Assembly (NCBI GenBank): GCA_038025085.1
Contig: CM076145.1
Coordinates: 14,605,000 to 14,668,999, forward strand
Source: Tetragonia tetragonoides
Taxonomy: Eukaryota > Streptophyta > Magnoliopsida > Caryophyllales > Aizoaceae
Direction of reading: 5' to 3'
Length of the DNA: 64,000 bases
The position numbers were made by a program, and so were the translations under genes. Within the stretch, counting starts at the first letter, position 1. The number at the start of each line of letters is the position of its first letter. Positions 1 through 8,997 of the stretch are shown piece by piece. Under the pieces are notes generated by a model. It did not search any database, was not told where the DNA came from, and saw nothing but the letters and a program-made list of their open reading frames with translations.

Positions 1-904
1 GATGTTACATGCTGAAGGTAGCTCAATTGCATTCTTTTTTTAAGGTCGAAGCTTGCACACTTTTGGTGGAAAAATGATCATGTATTAACCTGATCCTAGG
101 GCTGAGAACCTGCTTGTGCATGTTTATAGTTCAAGCATTTGCATATGGTGATACTTTATCTTAGTAGAACTCATGTAAACGAGAGGGGGAAAGTTTTATT
201 GTAGTTTGAAATCATTTTGTGACCATTTTAATATCCAAAATTAGTTGTTTGCACATGTTTTCCAAGTTCCTACTGATTTGGACGAATTTAACTAGTGTAA
301 ATGTGACGTCGAACTAATTATTTGATATGAAAGCAATCATATAAAGTTATATGTTTATGCAGATATATTTTGCTTTGCATTTTGTAGGATGTAACAAATG
401 TATGAAGCGTACAAAGATGTTGATTGATTTTTGTTTTTTTAGTTCGATGCGGCCTTTGGGGTAATAACGGTGATTTTAGGTTCAAATATATTTGATAAAG
501 AGGGAAGCAGAATAGATGGGAACAGAATCAGAACAAGATGGAATGTGGGTGAATCAGTTTGATGATTCCTTTGAAGCTGACTCTATTGCTCCTCATTTTA
601 CCGGTCAGTTTGATGATTATACTTTTCTACAAATCCTTTATTTTGTGCAAAGAAGAGTGGATGAGAAGCTTGGTGTAGTATTATGTGACATGGATTCAGT
701 TTGGTTCTGTTTTTCTACCCCTCTTCTTTTCCTGTTTTTAGCTGCTAATTTCAGAGTACCATTCTGCATTTTCAGCTTGAATTAAGAATATTATGAAACT
801 TAGATCGAATGGAAAATTTGCTTTAAACAAGTTAGGTAATAGAATTGTTATCATTTTCAAAGTATTATTTTGTAGAAAAGTTGTATAATTATACTTATTT
901 TCGA
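1..904. other. No gene supported; one short ORF of unknown nature
   Basis: An 89-codon ORF begins at an ATG at 516 (MGTESEQDGMWVNQ...) and ends at 785. It has no recognised domain, and its second half turns hydrophobic and Phe-rich, as expected of random AT-rich DNA. It could be part of an exon of a gene lying upstream of the window, because pyrimidine-rich tracts followed by AG precede 386 and 441. Nothing else in this stretch could be identified. Confidence 0.2.
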
Positions 905-976
905 AGCCTATTAGCTCAGATGGTAGAGCAATTGTGTTATAGCACAAAAGACGTGGGTTCGAATCCCACATAGGCT
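905..976 (+). tRNA. tRNA-like sequence, probable tRNA pseudogene or SINE head
   Basis: A 72-nt cloverleaf can be drawn. The 7-bp acceptor stem is AGCCTAT/ATAGGCT. The D stem is GCTC/GAGC, with an A-box-like TTAGCTCAGATGG. The T arm GTGGG-TTCGAAT-CCCAC carries a perfect B box, GGTTCGAATCC. The anticodon arm is wrong: its only good stem, TTGTG/CACAA, encloses a 6-nt loop and is one base out of register, so the nominal anticodon TAT cannot be presented normally. No CCA is encoded, as usual for eukaryotes. A 40-base poly(A) starts 36 nt downstream, which is typical of a retroposed tRNA-derived SINE. A functional gene is unlikely. Confidence 0.55.
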
Positions 977-1012
977 TACTTTGTTTTAAGACATTTAATT
1001 GTGGAATTTCGG

Positions 1013-1052
<40 letters not shown>
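1013..1052 (+). repeat. Poly(A) tract of 40 A
   Basis: Uninterrupted A run directly between the tRNA-like unit and the CACTA-type terminus. It may be the 3' tail of a SINE whose head is the tRNA-like sequence. No matching target-site duplication was seen on the two sides. Confidence 0.8.
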
Positions 1053-1054
<2 letters not shown>

Positions 1055-1287
1055 TTGTGCGACGGTTGAGCAAAAGAACCGACGCACAAAGTCTGACTTT
1101 GTGCGTCGGTTGAGGTAAACAACCGCCTATAACAGGCATGTGCGTCGGTTGTTTACATCAACTGACGCACAAAACCTTTACCGTCGCATATGCTCTTGAG
1201 CATGTGCGTCCCTTGCATATGCGACGGTTCAAAACCGACGCATATTAGTGTTTTGAACCGTCGCACAAGGTACTTTCTGTACTAGTG
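1053..1287 (-). mobile_element. Terminal fragment of a CACTA (En/Spm) transposon
   Basis: Read on the minus strand, the segment starts CACTAGTACAGAAAGTACC at 1287, which matches the CACTA terminus type. It is followed by repeated subterminal motifs of the form TGCGTCGGTT / AACCGACGCACA in both orientations (at least seven between 1055 and 1270). These are the usual transposase-binding subterminal repeats of plant CACTA elements. The opposite end is missing: the segment stops at the poly(A), so this is a truncated end with no coding sequence. Confidence 0.7.
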
Positions 1288-2065
1288 TCTGGGAAAAAAA
1301 AAGAAAGAAAAAAAAGCAGATTTATAACATTCTGGCATATAATGCCCTACCTTGGAGTTATGACAAGCAGCATCTACACCGCAAAAGATTCACATCCTCT
1401 TCATCTGCGGAACTTGTTGGATGAAATCCTTTTTGACCATTCATTTTGCAGAATTTCTGCGATTGTGATTCTCTGCAGAAAAATATCCATTCTAATTAAG
1501 CAGAATAAAATATCGTACAAAGCTACAAGGAAACATAACATGTCTGATAGTTTATAACAGATAAAACAGGGTTACTATACCATTGAATCAAGGGCATTCT
1601 CATCATAGATATAGCGCACAAGAGCAATAATGGCGAGAAGGGCAGCCAATCAATGAATAGACGTGGGTGGTTGCAGAAAATCAGATGGGTTCACAAATAT
1701 GAGAAACCTATCAGTTCAGTTTAGGCAAATAAAATGCATCTAGTTATTATTCTGTTGAATCAGCAACTATTTACTTTTTTATCATTATTATCTAAGCCTC
1801 AAAACAGAGAAATCACAAAGATAAACATTTATGCATTAAACCAGAATTCAGATCATAAGAACAGTGACAAGAATCGCCAGCTAAAGTACATGAAAACTTG
1901 TTCTAATTCTCCATTAACTCACTACTTGGTGGTTGGTACCTTGATTTCTCAATATAATGAAGCATTTGAGCAGGCAAAAAACGGCGTACGTTAATCCAAA
2001 ACTAAGGCCTGAGCAGAGTACAAAATGCAAACTTACCTATTATAATCACACAAATCACCTTACGT
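1288..2065. other. No gene recognised
   Basis: AT-rich sequence with short ORFs on the plus strand (90 and 86 codons) that resemble nothing I know. The minus-strand continuation of the ubiquitin remnant may run into this stretch, but no ubiquitin-like codons were seen below 2066. Confidence 0.4.
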
Positions 2066-2144
2066 TAGTTTGCTGGTCTGGGAGATCCCCTCCTTATCTT
2101 GGTTCTTGGCATTGACGTTGTCGATGGTCCACGAAGATTTGCAT
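2066..2144 (-). pseudogene. Ubiquitin coding remnant (first exon, deleted and shifted)
   Basis: On the minus strand the ATG at 2144 opens ATGCAAATCTTCGTG, the standard start of plant ubiquitin (MQIFV). About 45 nt for the TLTGK...ESS stretch are then missing, and the sequence resumes with GACcATCGACAACGTCAA and a stretch matching the codons for DNVKAKIQDKEGIPPDQQ, with several single-base lesions that break the frame. The ATG is preceded by a pyrimidine-rich tract ending CTACAG, a 3' splice site. Plant polyubiquitin genes have an intron in just this place, in the 5' leader. No further ubiquitin repeats follow, so the unit is a dead, truncated ubiquitin gene. Confidence in the family is high; the gene subtype cannot be told. 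Confidence 0.75.
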
Positions 2145-3076
2145 CTGTAGAGTTAAAAACATGAATCAGGTAACGAACCAGATAACTTGATCCATAAAGA
2201 CGAAATTTAGGGCAATGTACTATTATGAAATAGAAGAACCAGATGGAATCAGGCAACTCTAGCGATGACAGTTCAATTTTAATGAGATGACAGTTCAATT
2301 TTTTAACTCTAGCGATGACAGTTCAATTTGTTTTTTTCTTTTAACAAATTTTAATGAGATTGTGAATGTGAATTGCTTCGCACCTCTGATAACACAAAAA
2401 AAAAAAAAAAAAAAAGAAAAACAGACTTAATGTCCCCATTGTACAAAGCACATCATGAAACCTGCATGTCTTTTTCTCATTTTGTGAAAGACCCGCTGTG
2501 ACTCTCCAAGCCGGCCACATTTTCCGTACATATCTACTAGACTACTCTCTACAACATTTCCACAAAGTCCTGCTGCAATGACACTAGCATGAACTTATTT
2601 CCCTTGCTTTAATCTCCCCAAATTTCCACAAGCTGTCAAAACTGACCCATATGTAAACTCATCCGGGACCAACTGATATTCCCTTTGCCTCACATAAAAG
2701 AATACCAAAGCTTCCTCAGTTCCTCATACAGGTCATTAATTGTCAAAGCTGACATGACTGAAGAACAACAAACACTGTTTGGTTCAGGAAATTGATCGAA
2801 CACAAGGCGGGCATACTTTAATCAGTGATTCTTCCCATACATATCAATCAACGGACTAATAGAATCAGATGAGAGGAAAAAACACAAGAATTGAACTCAA
2901 AATTTAAAACCCAGATATGAAACACAAATTTGAGTAGCAAACCATGAAGTAATCCCAAATCAAACTCAAAACATCAAACCCCTAATACAAATCAGATAAA
3001 AAAATTCACAAAATCGCCCCAACAATTCAACAAATCAGCAAAGAACACATAGATTTGTGAAGAAGATGCTTTTACC
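2145..3076 (-). other. Putative leader intron of the ubiquitin remnant, with insertions
   Basis: The minus strand reads ...AATCCACAG|GTAAAAGC at 3076/3077 and ends TTTTTAACTCTACAG|ATG at 2145/2144, a plausible GT-AG intron of 932 nt. It contains a poly(A/T) tract (2396-2415) and the PPR pseudogene below. It also has an imperfect short duplication around 2259-2325, in which 'CTCTAGCGATGACAGTTCAATTT' type words repeat three times. The intron call is inference from position and splice-like ends. Confidence 0.4.
2427..2851 (-). pseudogene. Pentatricopeptide-repeat (PPR, PLS-type) protein fragment
   Basis: The minus strand translates into about 140 residues of consecutive PPR motifs: LIDMYGKNH*LKYARLVFDQF, PDEFTYGSVLTACGNLGRLK, VHASVIAAGLCGNVVESSLV and DMYGKCGRLGESQRVFHKM. 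These are the plant organelle RNA-binding repeats of the PLS subclass. Breaks: TGA after KNH, a +1 shift near 2705-2715 before EALVFF, and TAA in place of a codon before VHA. The reading ends at TAA (2427). No start, transit peptide or C-terminal E/DYW domain is present. It lies in the putative leader intron of the ubiquitin remnant, in the same orientation. A retroposed or duplicated fragment is likely. Confidence 0.8.
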
Positions 3077-3480
3077 TGTGGATTAAATCGCGACTTATTG
3101 GTTGGATAAAAGAGTTTTGCGTTCTCTGTCAAGTTCTTCGTGTTTCTAGGGTTTTGGGGTGCCGCTGGGCTTGCGATGGGGGTGGTGGATGAGAGTAAAA
3201 ATGGAGGGGAAACAAATGGAGAAGAGGGTGACGAGAGGTCTGGTGAGAAGGGAGATTGGGTGAGCTGAGCGATTGAGTGAGATGATGGGGAGAGAAGGAG
3301 GTGAATGTAGAAGAACAGATGATGAAGGGGAAGGGTGAAAGGAGAAATGAGAGAGACTGAGAAATGGTGGATTCGTAATATAATCTCTGGCGTGAGGGAA
3401 ATTGCTTTGGTTGATATTTGAGCGCATTGGCGGGCCTCTTAATAAAGCACATATGCTCAAGAAGCCATATCTATAAAAAG
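3077..3480 (-). promoter_or_regulatory. Putative 5' leader exon and promoter of the ubiquitin remnant
   Basis: From 3160 down to 3077 the minus strand reads AAAACCCTAGAAACACGAAG... to the donor CACAG|GTAAAA. AAACCCTA (telo-box) is a frequent leader motif in plant translation and ubiquitin genes. Upstream (3180-3400) the minus strand is strongly CT-rich, as plant leaders often are. The open frame here (3129-3452) shows no domain and I take it as non-coding. No clear TATA box was fixed. Confidence 0.35.
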
Positions 3481-3680
3481 GCAAAACATATAAAGTTAAA
3501 TATTCATCAAAGATTCAAACTTTATTAACCAAATAATTCAAAGCAATTTATTCAAGCACTTACTTGGAGAAGAAGAGGGTTTCATGTCCATCCACCGAGC
3601 GATGGCTCTTGTTTCTTGCGGTCCAAGCAAATCAAGGTTTCACCAAGAATGAGAGACATAGGGGTAAAATCATTTTGGAT

Positions 3681-4199
3681 TCATTCAACAATTCTAAGCA
3701 TATTAGTTTTACCATTATTACCTCCACCAACAAAGAGGTACCTATGCAAGAGACATAAAATAAAGGCGCGCTTATAATAAGTCTCACACATCACGTCATG
3801 GTTATCCCTTACCTTGGGGAAGAAGATGTCAATTACACCGTTGAGGTTTAACTCACCACTCCTAACAACGGAGGAGGCTAGTGTCGGTGATAGGCCAAGA
3901 TACCTTTGGTAGTAGCCTTCAAGATTTGCCCCCAGCCATGGAGTGGCGGAAGCTTGATCGTGAGGAAACCCAAGGATAGCGGCAAATTCTTTGGGGAGAG
4001 GGCATAGTTCGTTGTACCCAAATCGGAAGACATGAAGTTTGTCATCCCAAAACTCGATTGCGGCCTCAAGAAGGTTCCATACGATTTGAACTTGCTTAAG
4101 GTGGAAGAGAGCATTCAAGTGGAAAGGCACAAGTCGCATCCTCTCTTCGGGGGTCATGGACTGTAACCACTTGTCAAATTTAACATCAAAGCTTGTCAT
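3681..4199 (-). CDS. DUF7745/plant-mobile-domain-like protein, truncated
   Basis: A 172-codon ORF starts at an ATG at 4199. Key stretches are FDKWLQSMTPEERMRLVPFH, FWDDKLHVFRFGYNELCPLP, KEFAAILGFP and YYKRAFILCLLHRYLFVGGG. The order (a predicted helix bundle, then a 'F.F...EL.PLPEE/KEFAAILGFP' signature, then 'RA..L.LLHRYLF') is that of the plant DUF7745/PMD-like proteins spread by mobile elements. This assignment is from memory of the family's look, not a search. Family members are usually several hundred residues, so the C-terminal two thirds are missing; the frame ends at 3681 in unrelated sequence. A GC-rich tract lies directly upstream. It is probably a gene fragment of a transposon rather than a host gene. 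Confidence 0.5.
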   Translation of the reverse strand: MTSFDVKFDKWLQSMTPEERMRLVPFHLNALFHLKQVQIVWNLLEAAIEFWDDKLHVFRFGYNELCPLPKEFAAILGFPHDQASATPWLGANLEGYYQRYLGLSPTLASSVVRSGELNLNGVIDIFFPKVRDNHDVMCETYYKRAFILCLLHRYLFVGGGNNGKTNMLRIVE

Positions 4200-4329
4200 G
4201 GTTGAAATCTAAGTTAATTAGGGGGTTTCTCTCTCTAAAAAGCTCTCTATTGCTAGTAAATTATGAAGGTGATGTCCCAAAATCGGACTAACCCAAGGTT
4301 TATACAGGGCTCACACGGAAAAGACGAAA

Positions 4330-4800
4330 AAATAAGGCAACATGTCAAAAAGGGGCTTCAGCGGCCCCTGGGACAGCCGCTGAAGGCTCAGCGGCCCCAA
4401 TAGAGCAGCCCAGGCCCAGCGGCCAGCCGTTGGAGCCTGGCGGCCCCTCTTTTTGCCCCTGCTGCTCCGCGTGTGCCGCTGGATCCCTCCCCTTGGCCGT
4501 CGGACCCTTTTTCTCGAGACAAGTCCCTTTTCTCCGATTTTGGACACATTCCTTAACCGAATCACCACCCGATGTCACCCAACCCCCTGCCCCGCCCCCT
4601 CCCCGTCGTCCGACGACCACCAGCCCACCGCCTCCCAGCCCCACCACAAACCTGAAACCAAATCTCTCTCTCCACCACAAAACCCCTGTCAGCCGCCCCC
4701 AAACCCAGCCCGCCCTCCCAACAACCCCAGCCCGCCATCCAACAACCACCCTCCAAAAATCTCTAACCTATCACCCACAAAAAACCCTAAACAATTGATA
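4330..4800. repeat. GC-rich tract with repeated AGCGGCC words, then C-rich simple sequence
   Basis: Between 4348 and 4490 the words CAGCGGCCCC, CAGCGGCC and GGCGGCCCC recur six or more times among inverted partners such as CAGCCGCTGAAG. From 4570 to 4790 the strand is almost pure C/A/T with CCACC and CCCCC runs. Long open frames here in several phases are composition artefacts. The tract contrasts sharply with the AT-rich surroundings. Confidence 0.6.
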
Positions 4801-4894
4801 GTTTGAAGAAAAAAATGTCTATATTATATTAAAAAGCTCAATATCATCTTTAATTTGATTAAAAATATTGTCTTGATCGAAAGAATTATCCATA

Positions 4895-5023
4895 TTGATT
4901 GACTAGAGGGAATGATGATGAGAGAGGAAGGGAATGCTCCTTTACAAATTAAAAGGGTAATTTGGGAAGTTTTGTGTCAAAAAGATTTACGTTAAGTAAT
5001 TTGCGATTTACGTTAAGCAGTTT
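4895..5023. mobile_element. Right end of a Mutator-like MITE (family of the 23.5-kb element)
   Basis: The end ...GATTTACGTTAAGTAATTTGCGATTTACGTTAAGCAGTTT is the inverted form of the left terminus of the element at 23521. The interior 'GAGAGAGGAAGGGAATGC...TTAAAAGGGTAATTTGGG' also matches that element's interior on the opposite strand. The other terminus was not found, so this is a partial copy. Confidence 0.55.
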
Positions 5024-5025
5024 CG

Positions 5026-5082
5026 TAAATGTTTTAGTGTTCCACTAATGTCACTTATTCACTTGTATTTATTATCCTCTTA
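5026..5082 (+). repeat. 57-bp direct repeat, copy 1
   Basis: TAAATGTTTTAGTGTTCCAC...TATCCTCTTA recurs at 5310-5366 with one mismatch (ATG to ATA). The two copies lie 227 nt apart. They could bracket a small deleted insertion or be a replication-slippage duplication. Confidence 0.85.
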
Positions 5083-5309
5083 AGAGACCATACTCTCGAG
5101 AAAGACACCCAATGCATTATGCTAGTTGCTCTATATACCTTTGCTATATACTAATAGATGTTAGGCCCCTAAAGTTTTATAAGTTAAATCAACCAAAAAT
5201 ATAAACGGATATATGGGGAGCGAGGTTTTTTTTCGCTTTGTTAACAAAAAAGTTCTCTTTTTTCATTTGACTTAGTTTTCCTCCTCCATTGACCCTGTGC
5301 TCTTCACAA

Positions 5310-5366
5310 TAAATATTTTAGTGTTCCACTAATGTCACTTATTCACTTGTATTTATTATCCTCTTA
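5310..5366 (+). repeat. 57-bp direct repeat, copy 2
   Basis: Near-identical to 5026-5082. The segment between the copies (5083-5309) shows no coding potential. Confidence 0.85.
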
Positions 5367-5382
5367 GATACTCTAAAATGGG

Positions 5383-5758
5383 GGAGTGATTTTGAAATAT
5401 ATGGAAAAATAATAATGGACAAAAGAGCAAGAAAATTTTCTAGTTATAAACAAATCAAGGCTTTCTTTCTTTACCAATTTGGGACTTCCAACTTAACACC
5501 TTGCTTCACGCAATGACCCATATTAGGCTGAAGCGTGGACAAATCAAAGCTTAGTTTGAGTAAGTCACACGCGCTTGGGCTAAACAAGGTTAATTTAAAC
5601 TACCCTATCACACATAAATGCCTTATTTGGGCTTCAACATGTGGGTCAACAAGAGGTCATAAAGGCAAAACCAAACTCGGCTTTGATACCATGATAACTT
5701 TTGATAATTGGCCCATGAAAATCAAGGAGGTTCCAACCCAAAACCAATTGACAATAGG
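5383..5758. other. No gene recognised
   Basis: AT-rich sequence to the left of the copia element. The words TTGATACCATG (5684) and AATTGACAATAGGTG resemble debris from a retroelement primer-site region, but nothing firm can be assigned. Confidence 0.4.
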
Positions 5759-6153
5759 TGTAATAACTCCTCTAGTTTCGTGAAATAAATAAAGGAGGAA
5801 ATCAAAGGGCCAGGTTTGCAATAAAAATCGTAACGGTTTTGTTTGAACAACTGAAGAGTTGGATTCGTAATTGAAGAATCTCATAAAACTGGATTCTCAA
5901 TTACGACTCGGCCCAAAAAGAAGGCCCCACCACAGCGAGCACGAACACGAACCAGACGGACGAAAGCGGCAACGCGTTCACGGAAGAGTCTCTTTTCCAA
6001 CTCAACTAAACCATAATAAACCATTGGACTATATAAAACAATGAAACTTTTGTAAAACTACCAATGTGCATGGGACAAAACACTTTCCTCACAGAGAAGT
6101 GAGAGAGATAAAACCCACTTTGAAAAAACCTTAAAAGGCTTGCATTTCCAACA
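5759..6153 (-). repeat. Copia 3' LTR
   Basis: Homologous over most of its length to 13506-13836 (for example GAGGAAATCAAAG, GTTTGAACAACTGAAGAGTT, CCAACTCAACTAAACCATAA, AAACTTTTGTAAAACTACCA). On the minus strand it starts TGTTGGAAATGC and ends ...TTACA, with canonical TG/CA ends. The polypurine tract GTGGGGAAA abuts it at 6154-6162, which fixes the inner boundary. Confidence 0.75.
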
Positions 6154-6729
6154 TTTCCCCACAAATGCAACGGCTTTAGAAAACACAATTTAAAACAACT
6201 AAGCAGTAAAAGGTTTGACGTTTAAGTGCTAGTACTTATGAGGTTTCAACTAACACATAGTAGATGGAGGCTAATCTCTGGTTTAGTGAGTATTCTACTC
6301 TTCAACTCCCTACATCAAAGAAATACCTACAAACACACATTACCTTAGATTTGTTTTGAGTTTCGCGATAAAACACCAATAACGCATATGAGACCCTAGG
6401 CTTCATTGGGACGCTCATGAGTGACTTAGAAAGATAGCACAATATCTTTCATAAAAGGCGGTCACACCTTCACACTCACGTAGGTGATTCCATAAAGTCT
6501 ATCTCAAAATAGACCACCCTCAACCTGGACTATGAAATCACTAAGAGCAAACAAATGCTCGCCCTCCAATAAAATCATGCGGTGAATCCATCAATTCCGT
6601 CTGAAAGGACCACCCAATAATAGGACTATAGATTCATTAAGAGTTAGAAGCTCATCCTCACAAATGTACAACATACACCATAGGGATGAGAGAATGAACA
6701 AAATATGAGTGCGAGAAAAAGGTTGAGTA
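6154..6729 (-). other. Copia 3' untranslated region
   Basis: Non-coding stretch between the RNase H end and the polypurine tract. It shows no open frame of interest. Confidence 0.6.
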
Positions 6730-6862
6730 TCCACCATGAATTCTTCAACCAATGGGCTCTAAACCCATCCCCCTCGACGTGTCTAGGACCAGTTTTCTGT
6801 TGCGTCCTTTAGTTAATGGATCAGCCAAGTTTCTCTCAGACCTTACGTACTCCACAAGGAGG
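6730..6862 (-). pseudogene. Copia RNase H C-terminus
   Basis: The minus-strand reading EYVRSERNLADPLTKG followed by RNRKLVLDTSRGMGLEP is the conserved end of plant copia polyproteins ('NLADPLTKGL...SRGMGLK'). The part before EYV is lost where the ACCGA-rich insertion begins. Confidence 0.8.
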
Positions 6863-6864
6863 AC

Positions 6865-7110
6865 TAGACCCCTGACAATCCTGACCGAAAACCGTTTACG
6901 CGACCTGATTGACCCAAAACTGTAACCGAATTTACCCGAATAACGTCAATCCGATTTAGAATCGATTATCCGAAACGATCCGAACCGAAATCGAAATGTA
7001 CTGACTAGATGACGATCTGTACCCGAATCTGGCTCGAACTGAACCGTTTAGAGTCAAAACCAATTTAACCCGAACTAAACGCTATCCGATTCAAAATCGA
7101 CCCGAAATCA
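6865..7110. repeat. Degenerate CCGAA/ACCGA-rich repeat inserted in copia pol
   Basis: Roughly 245 bp with more than a dozen variants of (A)CCGAA, ACCCGAA, CCGATTTA and GATCCGA, in contrast to the coding sequence on both sides. It separates the RNase H end from the reverse transcriptase remnant. Confidence 0.65.
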
Positions 7111-7640
7111 ACCTCACCCAAATCTTTTTTTCCAAAATAAGAGGAAAGAAAACTTTGAGTTTCATTAATGACATCCATGCGTGTACTAAAAAGCAACATA
7201 TCATGTACATATAGGCAAATAATCACACAATCAAAACGAAAACATTTTAGTATACACATATGTATCAGATCCATTAGAACAAAACCAAAACTTGGCACCG
7301 TTTTATGAAATTTATCAAACCACTATTTTGGTGCTTGTTTACGGCCATATCAAGATTTCTTAAGTCAACGTACACACCTTAAGTTCTTAACCAAGAACAA
7401 TAAAACTAGGAGGTTATAGATCTCCTATTTTAAGTCGTCATTTAGAAAAGTCGTCTTTACATGCATTTGATGTACAAGCAAATTATGAATATAGGCTAAT
7501 GCAAGTAACGTACGCATAGTGGCGATCTTAGTAACAGGTGAAAAAGTATAAAAGAAATCGTACACCAAATTTTTGTTTAAACCCTTAATCACAAGTCTAG
7601 CCAGCCGTAAACCTTTGAATTGAACCATCAATATTCAGTT
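7065..7640 (-). pseudogene. Copia reverse transcriptase remnant
   Basis: Minus-strand pieces: TFSPVTKIATMRTLLALAYI (7425-7631) corresponds to the 'D.F.PV.K..T.R.LLALA' block, followed by NLLVHQMHVKTTFLNDDLK ('V.QMDVKTAFLNG.L'; the family Asp has become His). FGFVLMDLIH, CVIICLYVHDMLLFSTRMDV (7065-7298) corresponds to the 'YVDDML' catalytic box with the first Asp replaced by His. Stops and shifts separate the pieces. Both active-site changes confirm that it is dead. Confidence 0.85.
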
Positions 7641-8264
7641 TCTTAGTGAAAACCCATTTGCAAGCAACGGGAGAATAACCTTTAGGCGATTCTACCAATT
7701 TCCAAGTGTAATTAGACATAATAGATTCTAATTCATTATTAATAGCATCTTTTCAGTAACTAGCTTCAATTGATCCCACAACTTTCTCATAAGTTTTGGG
7801 ATACTCATCAATCATATAAGCACACATCAAAGGCTCACATATTTCATCAAAATCCTGAATTTAGCAAGATAAGTAATAAAATCAGGACCAAAGCTAGTTT
7901 CTACTCTACGCCTTTTCTTGTTCTAATTACAGGTAATTCTTTTGAAATAGTAGCAGAAGCAAAGATATAGGATTAGAAGCATGTACATCATGGAAAATTT
8001 CATTTTTCTTCGTAGGACAAATATGCTCAAAAGATTCAGCATCTTTAAATTCACATATAATTCTATCACTGAAATTCATGAATCTATAAGCAGCCCTATT
8101 AAGAGCATAACAAATAAACACACAAACAATGGTCTTAGAACCAATTTCAGAACGTTTAAAATCTGGTAGACCAAGGCGGCTAGCCTTTCCACAATTCATA
8201 AGGGGTATTGTTTAATTTCTTATGAGGCACACAACTAAGGAAAAAATTAGAGAATAAAAGTGCC

Positions 8265-8525
8265 TCACCCGTCCCCCCACATGTTATCAAGTAACCCACA
8301 ACTTAAAAGCAAAGCTATCATCATGTTCTTAAGGGTCTTTTTTATGCGCTCGACAATCTTATTTTGTTGTGGTGTATAAGGAGCAGAGAGTTCATGTATG
8401 ATACCATTTCTCTCATAAACTTCCTTTAGAAAGGTTGTACCATGCTCTCCACGACTATCTGATCTTAATCGCTTTATTTTACTATCTAATTGATTTTCTA
8501 CTTTTGTTTTGTAAATCAGGAACAT
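8265..8525 (-). pseudogene. Copia integrase core remnant
   Basis: The minus-strand reading LRSDSRGEHGTTFLKEVYER, then NGIIHELSAPYTPQQNKIVE is the rve core: the second Asp/Glu region 'LRSDNGGE..S..F..F...GI.H..S.PYTPQQNGVVERKN'. The frame is closed by stops on both sides. Confidence 0.85.
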
Positions 8526-8664
8526 ATTTTTAGCTTCATCTTTAGTCCTTAAAAGATATATTTGGGTATATCTCGTGAATGGTCATCAATAAAAGTAATG
8601 TAATACCTTTTGCCACCTCTACTCTCGGTATGTTCTTAGAGTCCGCTAAATTTGTATGAATTAA

Positions 8665-8922
8665 TTATAGTAATTGGGTTTCCCTCTCAGTTATAGAGTT
8701 AAAGGATTTTCTAACATGTTTACCTTTTACACAAATTTCATATTTAGAGAAACCGTTGTTCACCAGATTAGGAATCAAATTCATGCTTTTGAATATTTTA
8801 ACAGAATTAAGATTCACATGTCCTAATCTAGCATGCCAAATATCATAGGACTCAACAATATAAGCATAAGTACAAGTTTTATTAGTAAAATCATGAACAA
8901 TGACAAAATCTAAAACAAACAA
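8665..8922 (-). pseudogene. Copia GAG-pre-integrase zinc-binding domain remnant
   Basis: IVESYDIWHARLGHVNLNSV and LVNNGFSKYEICVKGKHVR match the HH-CC domain preceding the integrase core (WH.RLGH...; C..C..GK). The first Cys is replaced (KYEIC), which is a sign of decay. Confidence 0.8.
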
Positions 8923-8997
8923 TCCCCCATTTAATTAACCCTTCCCCACATGTTCACCATTACGGAACAATACAAGTTTATCAGCTTCAAACACTAA

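Noticed and set aside
905..976. Functional tRNA gene, for example tRNA-Ile(UAU)
   Set aside because: The anticodon stem does not pair in register and the loop is short; plant tRNA-Ile(UAU) has a different body.
738..1139. 133-codon minus-strand ORF with a poly-Phe run
   Set aside because: Its length is due to the A40 tract and the CACTA subterminal repeats; no protein-like features.
3129..3484. Two overlapping minus-strand ORFs of 107 and 112 codons
   Set aside because: Both are translations of a CT-rich leader or promoter; Ser/Pro/His-rich and without domain.
4311..4806. Five overlapping ORFs of 64-134 codons on both strands
   Set aside because: Open in several frames at once because the tract is extremely C/G-rich and stop codons are rare; no domain.
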